Shown here: positions 17,875-26,727 of the stretch, one piece after another | Layout of the letters: every line of letters starts with the position of its first letter | Numbering within the stretch: the stretch's first letter is position 1 | From: Actinomycetota bacterium | GTDB lineage: Bacteria > Actinomycetota > Humimicrobiia > Humimicrobiales > Humimicrobiaceae | NCBI GenBank assembly: GCA_023379515.1 | Contig: JAMCQQ010000063.1 | Span: 5,633 to 69,632, forward strand | Reading direction: 5' to 3' | Length of the DNA stretch: 64,000 bases | Translations under genes and position numbers: made by a program | Notes under the pieces: generated by a model | What the model was told of the DNA's origin: nothing | The model's database searches: none | The model's input: the letters and a program-made list of their open reading frames with translations, nothing else

Positions 17875-18147
17875 TTATTTTACATACTCCAGTAAAACAT
17901 TTATTTCATCAATTTTACCTGTTGTTAGTGTAGTGACCATTACTGCGCGGCATATTTCTCTTGCCTTTTTATAAGCCTTATATACACCATTATATAATTT
18001 TTCTTCATCTTCATCCCAGGCAATGGTGCTAAGCGGACATATCTTATATTTAATATTTTCATCCTTAAGTACTTGCCAAAAGGCGTTTAATGGTTTATCC
18101 AAATCATTTTCTCCGATGGGATAAAGGCTTACCTGCAGAGCAATCAC
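17875..18147 (-). CDS. MTH1187/YkoF-type thiamine-binding protein
   Basis: A 90-residue ferredoxin-like-fold protein: IALQVSLYPIGENDLDKPLNAFWQVLKDENIKYKICPLSTIAWDEDEEKLYNGVYKAYKKA. This pattern fits Pfam Thiamine_BP (MTH1187/YkoF). Members bind thiamine or related pyrimidines in the cytosol. GTG start with AAAGGAGA upstream. Its two flanking cassettes are plus-strand. A thiamine-diphosphate enzyme pair lies 9 kb away in cassette B, so a cofactor link is possible but unproven. Confidence 0.75.
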   Translation of the reverse strand: MIALQVSLYPIGENDLDKPLNAFWQVLKDENIKYKICPLSTIAWDEDEEKLYNGVYKAYKKAREICRAVMVTTLTTGKIDEINVLLEYVK

Positions 18148-18227
18148 GATTATCTCCTTTCATTTTTAATATTTATTTTATTATAAATAAGAATTTTTTA
18201 TTATTTTCATAACTAATTTTTTAATAA

Positions 18228-18956
18228 TTAAATTTCTTTTTTATATCCGTCAAAGGCAATTTCAATATTAACCTTATTTTCGCCATATTCAAACAGCTTA
18301 CCGTAAACTTCTTTTTCATCTGAACTGACTATCTGTTTTCCACAATGAGTTATAATTAGATTTCTTATGCCAGCTTTTTTGCACCATCCTATTATTGTTT
18401 TAAGCATGGCATGTCCGAAAAGCTTTCCATCTCTACTCCTCACAAGATTTACATTAATGCTTGAACCGTCAGCAATAAGAAAATCAATATCTTTAAGCAA
18501 ATCTTCTTTGGGGATTTCAAAATCAAGAATATCAGGCGCATAAATTAAATTTTTATTATTTCTTATTTTATAGCATACAGCAGGACATCTTAATGAATGT
18601 ATTAAATTTACCGGGGTAAATATTAAATTTTTTATTTTAAATTCTTTATTATGTTCAACTATATTAAAATTTAATGGTTTATATTTACTGTAATCATAAG
18701 TGATTTTTGTAAGATATACTGTAGTCAGTACAGATTTATCGTCTTTTTTTGTCCAGATATAATGGTCAGGATGTGCATGAGTTATTAAAACAGCATCAAA
18801 ATGATTTATTTCATTGTCTAAACCAGGTGCATGCTTTTCCCCATAATCAATTATAACTTTTGTGTCCTTATAATTTATTATGATGGAAGAATGGTAATTA
18901 TGCAGCAAACTACTTTCTTCTATTTCGCCTTTTGTCCCAGGAAATTCTAAAATCAT
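18228..18956 (-). CDS. Metallo-beta-lactamase-fold hydrolase
   Basis: A 242-residue protein with THAHPDHYIW (HxHxDH, residues ~60-65), a later conserved His (LIHSL), an Asp-containing IADGSS, and a C-terminal ITHCGK. The closest general type is the RNase Z/PhnP-like branch, which cleaves phosphodiesters, but specificity cannot be assigned. No clear ribosome site is seen. It lies in the same orientation as the thiamine-binding gene, 80 bp upstream of it, so the two may be co-transcribed. Confidence 0.75.
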   Translation of the reverse strand: MILEFPGTKGEIEESSLLHNYHSSIIINYKDTKVIIDYGEKHAPGLDNEINHFDAVLITHAHPDHYIWTKKDDKSVLTTVYLTKITYDYSKYKPLNFNIVEHNKEFKIKNLIFTPVNLIHSLRCPAVCYKIRNNKNLIYAPDILDFEIPKEDLLKDIDFLIADGSSINVNLVRSRDGKLFGHAMLKTIIGWCKKAGIRNLIITHCGKQIVSSDEKEVYGKLFEYGENKVNIEIAFDGYKKEI

Positions 18957-19073
18957 ATGGCTGATTATTTACTGGTTTTTATAAAAAAATACTTTTTTAT
19001 TGATTTTGATTTTATCATAATCAGTTAAAAATATTTATTGTATTAATTTTCCAGTGCAGATTACAAAATAATA

Positions 19074-19130
19074 TTGACAAAAGAAAAAATTAATTTAAAA
19101 TAAATGTTAAACATAGTGAACATAAGTATC
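19074..19130 (+). promoter_or_regulatory. Promoter region of cassette B
   Basis: TTGACA at 19074-19079 and TAAAAT at 19096-19101 (16-bp spacer), followed by a direct-repeat-like pair GTTAAACATA and GTGAACATAAG (to 19125). GAACATAAG recurs at 32103-32111 ahead of cassette C, so both cassettes may share a regulator such as the AraC protein at 30755. The remaining spacer between 18957 and the gene start at 19313 shows nothing else. Confidence 0.45.
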
Positions 19131-19312
19131 ATTTATTAATCAGTATTTTAAGAAATTAATTTCTAAGCAAATTCTATATGAAAAACTAATATTATTATTT
19201 GATGAATAATCTTAATATTAATAAAAATTTATCCGGAATATAAAAAACAAAAGAACAATATATTTTATTTTTTTAGTTGCAAATCATATAAATAAGGCAT
19301 CAGGAGGTTGAA

Positions 19313-20338
19313 ATGCTTCAGGCAAAAATTGTGAAAAAAGAAAATATAATAGTTGAAAATATTGATATTCCGCTGCCAAAAGAAAATGAAGTTTTATTTA
19401 AAGTAAAATATGCAGGGATATGCGGATCAGACAGGCTTATGATGAAAGATCCTTCATTTTTCTCCTATCCTGTCGTAAACGGACATGAACTTGTTGGAAC
19501 TGTGGCATCTGAAGGTAAAAAATTTAAGAAAGGTGTCAGAGCAACAATTCTTCCCATGATATATTGCAGACAGTGTGAATTTTGTAAGGAAAATTTATTT
19601 AATTTGTGTGAGAAACTTTCATTTATCGGTGGTACACCAGCCAATGGCGGTTTTGCAGAATATATAACTGTTGAAGAAGATAATATATTCCCATTGCCAA
19701 ATTCAATAAGCGATGAGGCGGCAGCAATGATAGAACCTGCTTCAGTAGGCTATCATGGAGTTAATCTTGCTGTTCCTTCAAAAATTAAAAAGATAATGAT
19801 AATTGGTACCGGAATAATCGGAATATTGGCAATCAGAATTTTAAAGAACAGATATAAAATAAATGATATAACAGCTATTGACTTATCAGATAAAAAGCTG
19901 GAAATGGCTGCTAAATCAGGTGCAAACACTACTATTAATTTAAAAGGCAAAAACTGGAAAACTGTAGGTGAATTAACAAAAAATCCTGCAGGATCTTATG
20001 ATGCAATTGTTGATTATGTGAGCTCTAGCCAAAGCATGGATATTTCACTGGCAAATTTAAAGAAAAATGGAAGACTTATAATTACCGGTCTTCCCCATGA
20101 CGATGTTTTAATTGGAAAACTTCCATTCTTTTCAATTGCAGCAAAAGAACTGATTATTAAAGGCTGTTATTGTTATATTGTTCAGGATTTTCATGATGTA
20201 ATTGAAATGCTTGCAAACAGGATAATCATAATTGAAGATCTGGTTGCTGCAAAATATGATCTTAAGGATGTTGCAAAAGCTTTTGCTGACTGGGAGAAAA
20301 ATTATTCAGAATGGTTTAAAGTTCTTATAAAACCTTAA
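19313..20338 (+). CDS. Zinc-dependent medium-chain alcohol/polyol dehydrogenase, cassette B
   Basis: A 341-residue MDR enzyme. Catalytic zinc ligands are in AGICGSDRLMM and NGHELVG. The structural-zinc cysteines are in YCRQCEFCKENLFNLCE, and the Rossmann NAD(P) loop is GTGIIGILA (~residue 165). It is most like sorbitol/threonine/galactitol-1-phosphate dehydrogenases, so it likely oxidises a secondary hydroxyl of a sugar, polyol or polyol phosphate. AGGAGG stands before the ATG. First gene of cassette B, with its own promoter region, followed by an FGGY kinase. Confidence 0.87.
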   Translation: MLQAKIVKKENIIVENIDIPLPKENEVLFKVKYAGICGSDRLMMKDPSFFSYPVVNGHELVGTVASEGKKFKKGVRATILPMIYCRQCEFCKENLFNLCEKLSFIGGTPANGGFAEYITVEEDNIFPLPNSISDEAAAMIEPASVGYHGVNLAVPSKIKKIMIIGTGIIGILAIRILKNRYKINDITAIDLSDKKLEMAAKSGANTTINLKGKNWKTVGELTKNPAGSYDAIVDYVSSSQSMDISLANLKKNGRLIITGLPHDDVLIGKLPFFSIAAKELIIKGCYCYIVQDFHDVIEMLANRIIIIEDLVAAKYDLKDVAKAFADWEKNYSEWFKVLIKP

Positions 20339-20415
20339 AATTCATTTATATTTTAATAAATATTTGAAAATTTTAATTATTATTAATTTATTTTCTGTAA
20401 ATTTGGAGGTTTTAG

Positions 20416-21930
20416 ATGAGCTTGATGGGTCTTGATATTGGAACGACAGGTTGCAGAAGTATTATTTTCAGTGAAGATGGTAAAACTTTAGCGCAAGCAT
20501 ATAAGGAGTATCCTGAAATTTATCCACAGCCAGGCTGGGTTGAAATGAATCCGGATCAAATATGGAAGTCAATAAAGGAAGTCATTTCAAAGTCAGCTGT
20601 ACAGGTTCCAAACGATAAAGTTAAAGCTTTATGTCCATCAGTGCTTGGAGTAGCGGTAACTCCTATTGATAAAAAAGGCAATCCGCTTTACAACAGCCTT
20701 ACTGCAGTTGATGGAAGATGTGCAAAACAGGCACAGTTTCTTGAAGAAAAACTTGGAAAGGAACAGGTATTCAAAGAAACAGGTTCTGTAATTTCACCAG
20801 CATGGTCCATAAATAAAATAATGTGGCTTAAAGAAAATGAGCCTGAAACATATAAAAATACATGGAAATTTGTATTATATGAAGATTTTATCATGCAGAA
20901 GCTTGGCCTTGAACCTTCAATCAGTTACTCACTTGCAGGGCTTACCATGGCTTTTGATTCCAGAAATAAAAGATGGTCTGATTTAATTCTTGAAGCTGCA
21001 GGGGTAGATGGAAATCTACTTTCAAAACCTATTCCGTCAGGAGAAGTTGTTGGAGAAATAAACCATAAAATTGCTGATGAACTTGGGCTGCCGCAAAAGA
21101 CAAAAGCAGTTACCGGCGGTTTTGATCAGGCTATGTCTGCACTTGGAGGCGGACTTGTAAAAGATGGAGGCAGTACCCTTTGCTTCGGGACAATTGAATG
21201 TGTTACTACAGCTTTTTCAGAATTTAATACAGATCCTGTTTTATTGAAATATAATCATCCAATTTATTGCCATGTTATAAAGGATTTATATATCACAATT
21301 GCATGGTGTTTTACTGCAGGTGCTCTTCTTAAATGGTATAGGGATAATATTGCAGTAGATGAAATGCGCAGAGCAATGGAAAATAATATGGATGTTTTTC
21401 ATATAATTATCACTGAAGCATCAAAAAATCCTTCAAGGATTCTTGTACTGCCTCATTTTATCGGAAGCGGCACTCCTTATCTTGATTCAAAATCAAAGGG
21501 GACAATTATAGGAATGTCTCTTGCAACAACCAGAGCTGATATTGTTAAAGGTATCCTTGATTCTTTATCTTACGAAACCAAGTGGAATATTGAAACTGTT
21601 GAGATGGCTGGAATTAAGATTGGTGCTTTAAATCTTTTTGGGGGCGGTGCAAGAAATGATATACTGCCTCAAATTAAAGCTGATATTTTTGAAAGGGAAG
21701 TTCGGGCACTTACCATAAGCGAAACAGGTGCTCTTGCAGCTGCTTTACTTGCTGGTGGTGCAGTAGGAATTTATAAAAATCTTGAAGAAACAGTAAGCAG
21801 TTTAATAAAACCTCGTAAAGTTTTTTATCCCGGCATTAAATACAGGGATGTTTACCGGAAAACCTATGATATTTATAAAGATTTATACCCGGCATTACTG
21901 GATATCAATCACAGATTAAGCGATCTTTAA
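20416..21930 (+). CDS. FGGY-family carbohydrate kinase, cassette B
   Basis: A 504-residue kinase. GLDIGTTGCRSIIF (phosphate loop, residues 5-18), GWVEMNPDQIW, the aspartate-containing GGFDQAMSALGGG and GGGARNDILPQIKADIFEREV match the FGGY fold. It differs clearly from the kinase at 9837 in the substrate-facing loops, so probably phosphorylates another sugar. Typical family members are xylulokinase, gluconokinase and glycerol kinase; no choice among them is safe. TTGGAGGT precedes the ATG. Confidence 0.88.
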   Translation: MSLMGLDIGTTGCRSIIFSEDGKTLAQAYKEYPEIYPQPGWVEMNPDQIWKSIKEVISKSAVQVPNDKVKALCPSVLGVAVTPIDKKGNPLYNSLTAVDGRCAKQAQFLEEKLGKEQVFKETGSVISPAWSINKIMWLKENEPETYKNTWKFVLYEDFIMQKLGLEPSISYSLAGLTMAFDSRNKRWSDLILEAAGVDGNLLSKPIPSGEVVGEINHKIADELGLPQKTKAVTGGFDQAMSALGGGLVKDGGSTLCFGTIECVTTAFSEFNTDPVLLKYNHPIYCHVIKDLYITIAWCFTAGALLKWYRDNIAVDEMRRAMENNMDVFHIIITEASKNPSRILVLPHFIGSGTPYLDSKSKGTIIGMSLATTRADIVKGILDSLSYETKWNIETVEMAGIKIGALNLFGGGARNDILPQIKADIFEREVRALTISETGALAAALLAGGAVGIYKNLEETVSSLIKPRKVFYPGIKYRDVYRKTYDIYKDLYPALLDINHRLSDL

Positions 21931-22031
21931 TTTTAAACACTTGATTTTATTAATGAGATGATGGTTTTATTTTTTTTGCAAATTAATTAATTTTTAAATA
22001 ATAGTAATTTACTAATTATCAGGAGCAAAGT

Positions 22032-23018
22032 ATGCAAATTACAAATACCGGTGAAAATAAGTTGGCAGGAAGAACAAGAAAAGGATGGGGTCAATTCCAG
22101 GAAAGGGGTGTATTAATAGTACTTATTGGAATTTGTATTATTTTTTCAATAATAACTCCAAATTTCAGGCACCTTACAAATATAATAAATATTACAAGGC
22201 AGATAGCTGAAATAGCAATAGCTGGTATAGGTATGACCTATGTAATTATTGCAGCTGAAATTGATCTTTCAGTCGGTTCTACTTACGGGCTTACAGCAAT
22301 TACTAGTGCGATAATTCTAAGGCAGGGGCTACCCGTAATACTTGCTTTTATCGGTCCAATGGTTGTTGGCGGACTGATCGGATTGTTTAATGGAGTTGTT
22401 TCCACAAAATTAAGAGTACCGGCTTTTATTACAACTTTAAGTGTTCTTGCGCTTGCAAGAGGAGCAATATATGGATTATCTGGTGGATATTCTATAAGTA
22501 TTTTTCCAAAATCAGTCAATTCATTTTTCCTGATAGGCAGTAGTATAGGGGATGTATTTCCTGTCCAGATTATTATAATGCTTGCGCTGTTTGTCATAGC
22601 AGGAATTGTGCTTTCAAAAACAACATTGGGTTTTCAAATTTATGCTACAGGCGGCAACAAAAAAGCAGCTCAGCTCACAGGAATAAATACCGACAGGATT
22701 AAAATATATGCATTTATAATTTGCGGTGTGACTTCTGCAATAGCTGGGATTATTTCACTGGGATATCTGCAATCTGTTCATCCATCAGCAGGTATTGGCC
22801 GTGAGATGGATGTAGTGGCGGCAGTTATTTTAGGAGGAACATTTTTATATGGAGGCAGAGGAACAATACTTGGAACATTTATTGGTGCTGCAATAATAGG
22901 AGTAGTAAGAAACGGTATGGTTTTATTAGGCGTTCCTGCTTATTCACAGGAAGCCTTCATAGGATTTGTAATATTGGTTGCGGTAATAGCTGATATCTGG
23001 CTAAGAAGAGAAAAGTGA
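22032..23018 (+). CDS. Ribose-type ABC transporter permease (RbsC-like), cassette B
   Basis: A 328-residue multi-pass protein with the family signature AAEIDLSVGSTYGLTAI (near residue 80) and the C-terminal AAVILGGTFLYGGRGTILGTFIGAAIIGVVRNGM. AGGAG precedes the ATG. It works with the ATPase that starts 30 bp downstream and the binding lipoprotein at 24811. Confidence 0.88.
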   Translation: MQITNTGENKLAGRTRKGWGQFQERGVLIVLIGICIIFSIITPNFRHLTNIINITRQIAEIAIAGIGMTYVIIAAEIDLSVGSTYGLTAITSAIILRQGLPVILAFIGPMVVGGLIGLFNGVVSTKLRVPAFITTLSVLALARGAIYGLSGGYSISIFPKSVNSFFLIGSSIGDVFPVQIIIMLALFVIAGIVLSKTTLGFQIYATGGNKKAAQLTGINTDRIKIYAFIICGVTSAIAGIISLGYLQSVHPSAGIGREMDVVAAVILGGTFLYGGRGTILGTFIGAAIIGVVRNGMVLLGVPAYSQEAFIGFVILVAVIADIWLRREK

Positions 23019-23047
23019 TAATATTTTTTATAAAATAGGAGCGAGTT

Positions 23048-24538
23048 ATGGAGCAGGATTTTATTGAATTTCATAATATAACCAGAATTTTTCCTGGTGT
23101 AAAAGCGCTGAATAATGTGTCTTTTTCAATTAAAAAGGGTGAAATACATGCTCTTGTTGGTGAAAATGGAGCAGGAAAATCAACATTAATTAATATATGC
23201 AGCGGTGTTATCCAGCCAAATGATGGATATATAGTTATAAAGGGTAATAAAGTAAAAATTGACTCTCCGAAAGATGCTGAAGATTATAAAATTGCTACAG
23301 TATTTCAGGAAGTACCAATTTGCACCAATATGACGATTGCCCAAAATATTTTTTTAGGTCCCAGACCAAAATCAAAATTTGGTTTACTGGATAATAGTTT
23401 TATGGATAAGGAAACCAGGACTCTTTTAAAAATATTTAATATTAAAAGAAATCCATCAGAGCAGATTGGCCAGTTGCCTCTTGCTGAACAGTCAATGATA
23501 CAAATATTAAGGGCAATTTATACCAAACCTGATTTTCTTATTCTTGATGAGCCCACATCGTCGCTGTCAATTGAACAAAAAAATATTTTATTTGAATCTT
23601 TAAACAAAATCCGCAAGGAAAGGGACATGACTGTACTTTATGTTTCACATAGGCTGGAGGAAATCTTTGAAATTACCAGCCGTATTTCCATTTTAAAAGA
23701 TGGTGCATATGTAGGAATAGTAAATACTTCAGATGCCAATATTGATATGATAATCAGGATGATGGTAGGCAGAGATATAGATAAATATGCATACAAAAAA
23801 AGTAATTTATATGGCGAAACCATTTTTGAAGTTAATAATCTGTCACATGGAAAAATATTAAAAAATATTAGTTTTAATATAAAAAAGGGAGAGATACTTG
23901 GTCTGGCAGGACTTCAGGGTGCCGGAAGAACTGAACTTGGACGGGCAATTTTTGGAGCAGATAAAATTGATTCAGGTGAAATAGCAATTGAAGGGAGAAA
24001 AACACATATCAGGAATGTAAAGCAGGCTACAAAACTTGGAATAGCAATGATATCAGAGAACAGGCGGGATGAGGGTATTATTCCAATATTATCGGTAAGT
24101 GACAACCTTATCATTGTTGCCTTAAATAAAGTTGCAAGATTTGGATACTTTATTGATAAGCGCATCAGAAATCTTGTAAAAAACTATATAAACAAATTAA
24201 ATATAAAAGTATCAAGTCCCCTGCAGAGAATCGATAGTTTAAGCGGAGGGAACCAGCAAAAGGTTATAATATCAAGATGGCTGGCAAATGAACCAAAAAT
24301 ATTAATTTGCGATGAGCCTACCAGAGGAATAGATGTAGGTTCCAAATCTGAAATTCATTCAATAATTATTAATATGGCAAGAAATGGATTATCAGTACTT
24401 CTAATTTCTTCTGAATTGCCCGAGCTTTTAAGTATTTGCGACAGGATACTTGTAATGCATAATGGAAGAATAACTGGAGAGCTTTCTCATGAAGAAGCAA
24501 CAGAGGAAAAGATAATGTATATGGCTACCACACTTTAA
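23048..24538 (+). CDS. Ribose-type ABC transporter ATP-binding protein, cassette B
   Basis: A 496-residue tandem ATPase. Domain 1: GENGAGKST, LPLAEQSMIQILRAI, ILDEPTSSL. Domain 2: GLQGAGRTELG (degenerate Walker A), LSGGNQQKVIISRWL, CDEPTRGIDVG. AGGAGCG stands eight bases before the ATG. Order in this cassette is permease-ATPase-binding protein, unlike cassette A (permease-binding protein-ATPase). Confidence 0.9.
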   Translation: MEQDFIEFHNITRIFPGVKALNNVSFSIKKGEIHALVGENGAGKSTLINICSGVIQPNDGYIVIKGNKVKIDSPKDAEDYKIATVFQEVPICTNMTIAQNIFLGPRPKSKFGLLDNSFMDKETRTLLKIFNIKRNPSEQIGQLPLAEQSMIQILRAIYTKPDFLILDEPTSSLSIEQKNILFESLNKIRKERDMTVLYVSHRLEEIFEITSRISILKDGAYVGIVNTSDANIDMIIRMMVGRDIDKYAYKKSNLYGETIFEVNNLSHGKILKNISFNIKKGEILGLAGLQGAGRTELGRAIFGADKIDSGEIAIEGRKTHIRNVKQATKLGIAMISENRRDEGIIPILSVSDNLIIVALNKVARFGYFIDKRIRNLVKNYINKLNIKVSSPLQRIDSLSGGNQQKVIISRWLANEPKILICDEPTRGIDVGSKSEIHSIIINMARNGLSVLLISSELPELLSICDRILVMHNGRITGELSHEEATEEKIMYMATTL

Positions 24539-24580
24539 TAAAATAGTTTAAGTTAATAACTTAATAAGATAATTAATGCG

Positions 24581-24639
24581 AAAACAATTACTTTTTTTAT
24601 TGTTTTATGAACTAAAGTACGCAAATTGATACTTTAGTT
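24581..24639 (+). terminator. Two successive hairpins between ATPase and binding-protein gene (cassette B)
   Basis: AAAACAAT/ATTGTTTT (24581-24606) and then AACTAAAGTA/TACTTTAGTT (24610-24639, 10-bp perfect). They may end the ATPase transcript, act as an operator, or begin the leader of the binding-protein gene. I cannot separate these by sequence. Confidence 0.4.
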
Positions 24640-24664
24640 AAAATATTAAAAATTTAATTAAAAT

Positions 24665-24726
24665 AGGAGGCATACATAAAAATCAGAAAAAAATTTTAAT
24701 ATTTAACAAAGAAATAATAAAGGAGG
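24665..24726 (+). promoter_or_regulatory. Two extra Shine-Dalgarno sequences in the leader of the cassette B binding protein
   Basis: AGGAGG at 24665-24670 and 24721-24726, 56 bp apart. The first has no start codon in range. The second could at best serve a TTG at 24740 opening the seven-codon frame MNKIYAR, whose TAA overlaps an ATG. The lipoprotein start (24811) is 85 bases further on. Confidence 0.45.
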
Positions 24727-24810
24727 TAAAAGAAAAATATTGAATAAAATTTATGCAAGATAATGTTTTATTATATTACTTTTAAATTAATGGAAAGGGA
24801 TGGAATCGGT

Positions 24811-25827
24811 ATGAATTTCAAAAAGGTTGTAGTTATTTTTTTAGTAGTTGCTTTTGCTCTAACTATTGTCACTGGTTGTACAGGTAAATCTACTGTAGGC
24901 GAAACAACAGTTGGAGAAAATAAGGGTGCAACAGGCGGGACTACTCAAGGACTTGATAAGCAACTTAAGATGGCGATGATAGTGCATGATATTACGAGTC
25001 CATTCCAGGCTTTTTTTAAAGCTGGTGGAGAGGATGCAGCTAAAGCACATAACATAACTTTTGATTTCATGGGAACAACATCAATTGATATTCCCAAGCA
25101 AGTTTCAATGTTTGAAAACGCAATTCAAGGTGGTTATAACGGAATAGCTCTTACAATATTTGACCAGAAAGCTTTTGAAAAAGGTATAAATCTGGCAAAG
25201 GAAAAAGGTACTGCGGTAATTTCATTTAATATTGATGGTGACTGGGGTAAAAGAGCAACCCTTGGTTATGCAGGCGCAGATGAATATCAATTAGGTTTGG
25301 AATTAGGTAGATATTTTTTTAAAAATGTTATGAAGGGTAAAGGAAAATATATTTTGTTTCCTGCCATTGCAGATTTAGGAGTACTTGTATATAGAATGAA
25401 TGGTATAAAAAAAGCTCAAGAAGAATTTCCCGATATTCAATATATAACTACCGTAGAAATAGGAACTGATGCAACTAAAGTATATTCAAATGTTGAAAAT
25501 GCATACGCTGCGCATCCTGATGTTACAGGAATGGTAGGCACTGACTTTTATGGAGAAGGAATGTGCAACTTCATTTCGAAGAATAATTTGAAAGACAAGG
25601 TATTTGGAGCTTGTGTTGATGTAACTCCCGGTATATTAAAATATCTAAAAGAAGGTTCAATACAAGCAATAATGGGACAGAATCCTTATCTGCAGGGATA
25701 TTATGCCATAGATCAGCTATGGATTTATCTTGCAAAGGGCATACATCCTGTTGAAATAAATACTGGTACAGAACTTGTAACACAGGAAAATATGGAACCT
25801 TATTTGAAATATTACAATATGCAATAA
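24811..25827 (+). CDS. Sugar ABC transporter substrate-binding lipoprotein, cassette B
   Basis: About 338 residues. Signal peptide MNFKKVVVIFLVVAFALTIVTGC with the lipobox cysteine at residue 23, a short Gly/Thr/Glu linker, and an RbsB-like domain (IVHDITSPFQAFFKAGGEDAAKAH onward). An in-frame ATG at 24763 would put 16 non-signal residues in front, so 24811 is preferred. Strongly similar to the binding protein at 32384, sharing IDIPKQVSMFENA, FDQKAFE, FNIDGDWG and GQNPYLQG. Followed by a strong hairpin. Confidence 0.87.
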   Translation: MNFKKVVVIFLVVAFALTIVTGCTGKSTVGETTVGENKGATGGTTQGLDKQLKMAMIVHDITSPFQAFFKAGGEDAAKAHNITFDFMGTTSIDIPKQVSMFENAIQGGYNGIALTIFDQKAFEKGINLAKEKGTAVISFNIDGDWGKRATLGYAGADEYQLGLELGRYFFKNVMKGKGKYILFPAIADLGVLVYRMNGIKKAQEEFPDIQYITTVEIGTDATKVYSNVENAYAAHPDVTGMVGTDFYGEGMCNFISKNNLKDKVFGACVDVTPGILKYLKEGSIQAIMGQNPYLQGYYAIDQLWIYLAKGIHPVEINTGTELVTQENMEPYLKYYNMQ

Positions 25828-25860
25828 ATTTAATAATTTAATTTTCAATCGGTTATTTAA

Positions 25861-25897
25861 AATGTTTGAGGTTGCAGACAATACAACCTCAAACATT
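25861..25897 (+). terminator. Hairpin behind the cassette B binding-protein gene
   Basis: Perfect 14-bp stem AATGTTTGAGGTTG/CAACCTCAAACATT with a 9-nt loop, followed by a weak T-rich stretch. It separates the transport genes from the aldolase and probably terminates most transcripts or shields the 3' end. Confidence 0.65.
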
Positions 25898-25990
25898 AAT
25901 AGAATTGTTTAACAAAAGAAAAATTTACTCTTTAAAATTTAACAATTATTTATGAATTTTGTAACAGCTTAAAAAGACAAGGAAAAGATT

Positions 25991-26626
25991 ATGTATGAAA
26001 ATGAGAAAAAGGATGTGCTTGAAACTGCCTTAAAGTTAATTGAATGTGATTTAATAAAGCTTTCGGCAGGTAATGTAAGTGTCAGAACAGGTGATCATGT
26101 AGTAGTAACTCCATCTGGGAAGGATTATAAAGAACTGACACCTGAAGATATTGTGGTAATTGATTTAAAGGGCAATAAAATTGAAGGTAAAAACATGCCT
26201 TCACTTGACAGCATAGGTCTTCTATATATCTATAATAATATGCCTGAAGTTAAAGCAGCAATTCATACCCATCAGCCTTACTCAACTGCAATAAGTCTTA
26301 TAGCAGATAAACTTCCTGGAATTCTTACAACTTTGATAAATGCAGTTGGCTCACAAGTAGTTTATGTAACACCCTTTGCTCCTGCAGGCAGGATTGAAAC
26401 TGGAATAGTTACAGTTGAAAATTTAAAAGGCTCAAGAGCTGTTATATTAAGACAGCATGGAGTAATGACAGTTGGAGCTGATTTAACAGAAGCATTGTAT
26501 GCAGCTGTTTATCTTGAGGAAGCATCTAAGGCATACCTTGCAGCAAAACCTCTGGGAGAACCGAGAGTGCTGACGGATGAACAGGCAAGAGAAGCAATAG
26601 ATATTTTTAAGGATTACCATAAATAA
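25991..26626 (+). CDS. Class II aldolase/adducin-family protein (fuculose-phosphate aldolase-like)
   Basis: A 211-residue protein that lines up with E. coli FucA almost without shifts. It has the phosphate-site GNVSVR, zinc histidines His92 and His94 (IHTHQPYS), and a third at about 156 (RQHGVM). The catalytic Glu73 of FucA is Asp here (PSLDSIG in place of PSSEW). Family members split or epimerise ketose 1-phosphates using zinc, or act as L-ribulose-5-phosphate 4-epimerases. The FGGY kinase upstream would make its phosphorylated substrate. Substrate unresolved. Confidence 0.82.
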   Translation: MYENEKKDVLETALKLIECDLIKLSAGNVSVRTGDHVVVTPSGKDYKELTPEDIVVIDLKGNKIEGKNMPSLDSIGLLYIYNNMPEVKAAIHTHQPYSTAISLIADKLPGILTTLINAVGSQVVYVTPFAPAGRIETGIVTVENLKGSRAVILRQHGVMTVGADLTEALYAAVYLEEASKAYLAAKPLGEPRVLTDEQAREAIDIFKDYHK

Positions 26627-26727
26627 TTTTTTAATTTAGATATGAAATATATTTTATTTTTCACAAAAAAAATAAAAAATATTTTAAAAATCGAATTTTG
26701 TATAGATGATCTTAGGGGATGTGCTTG

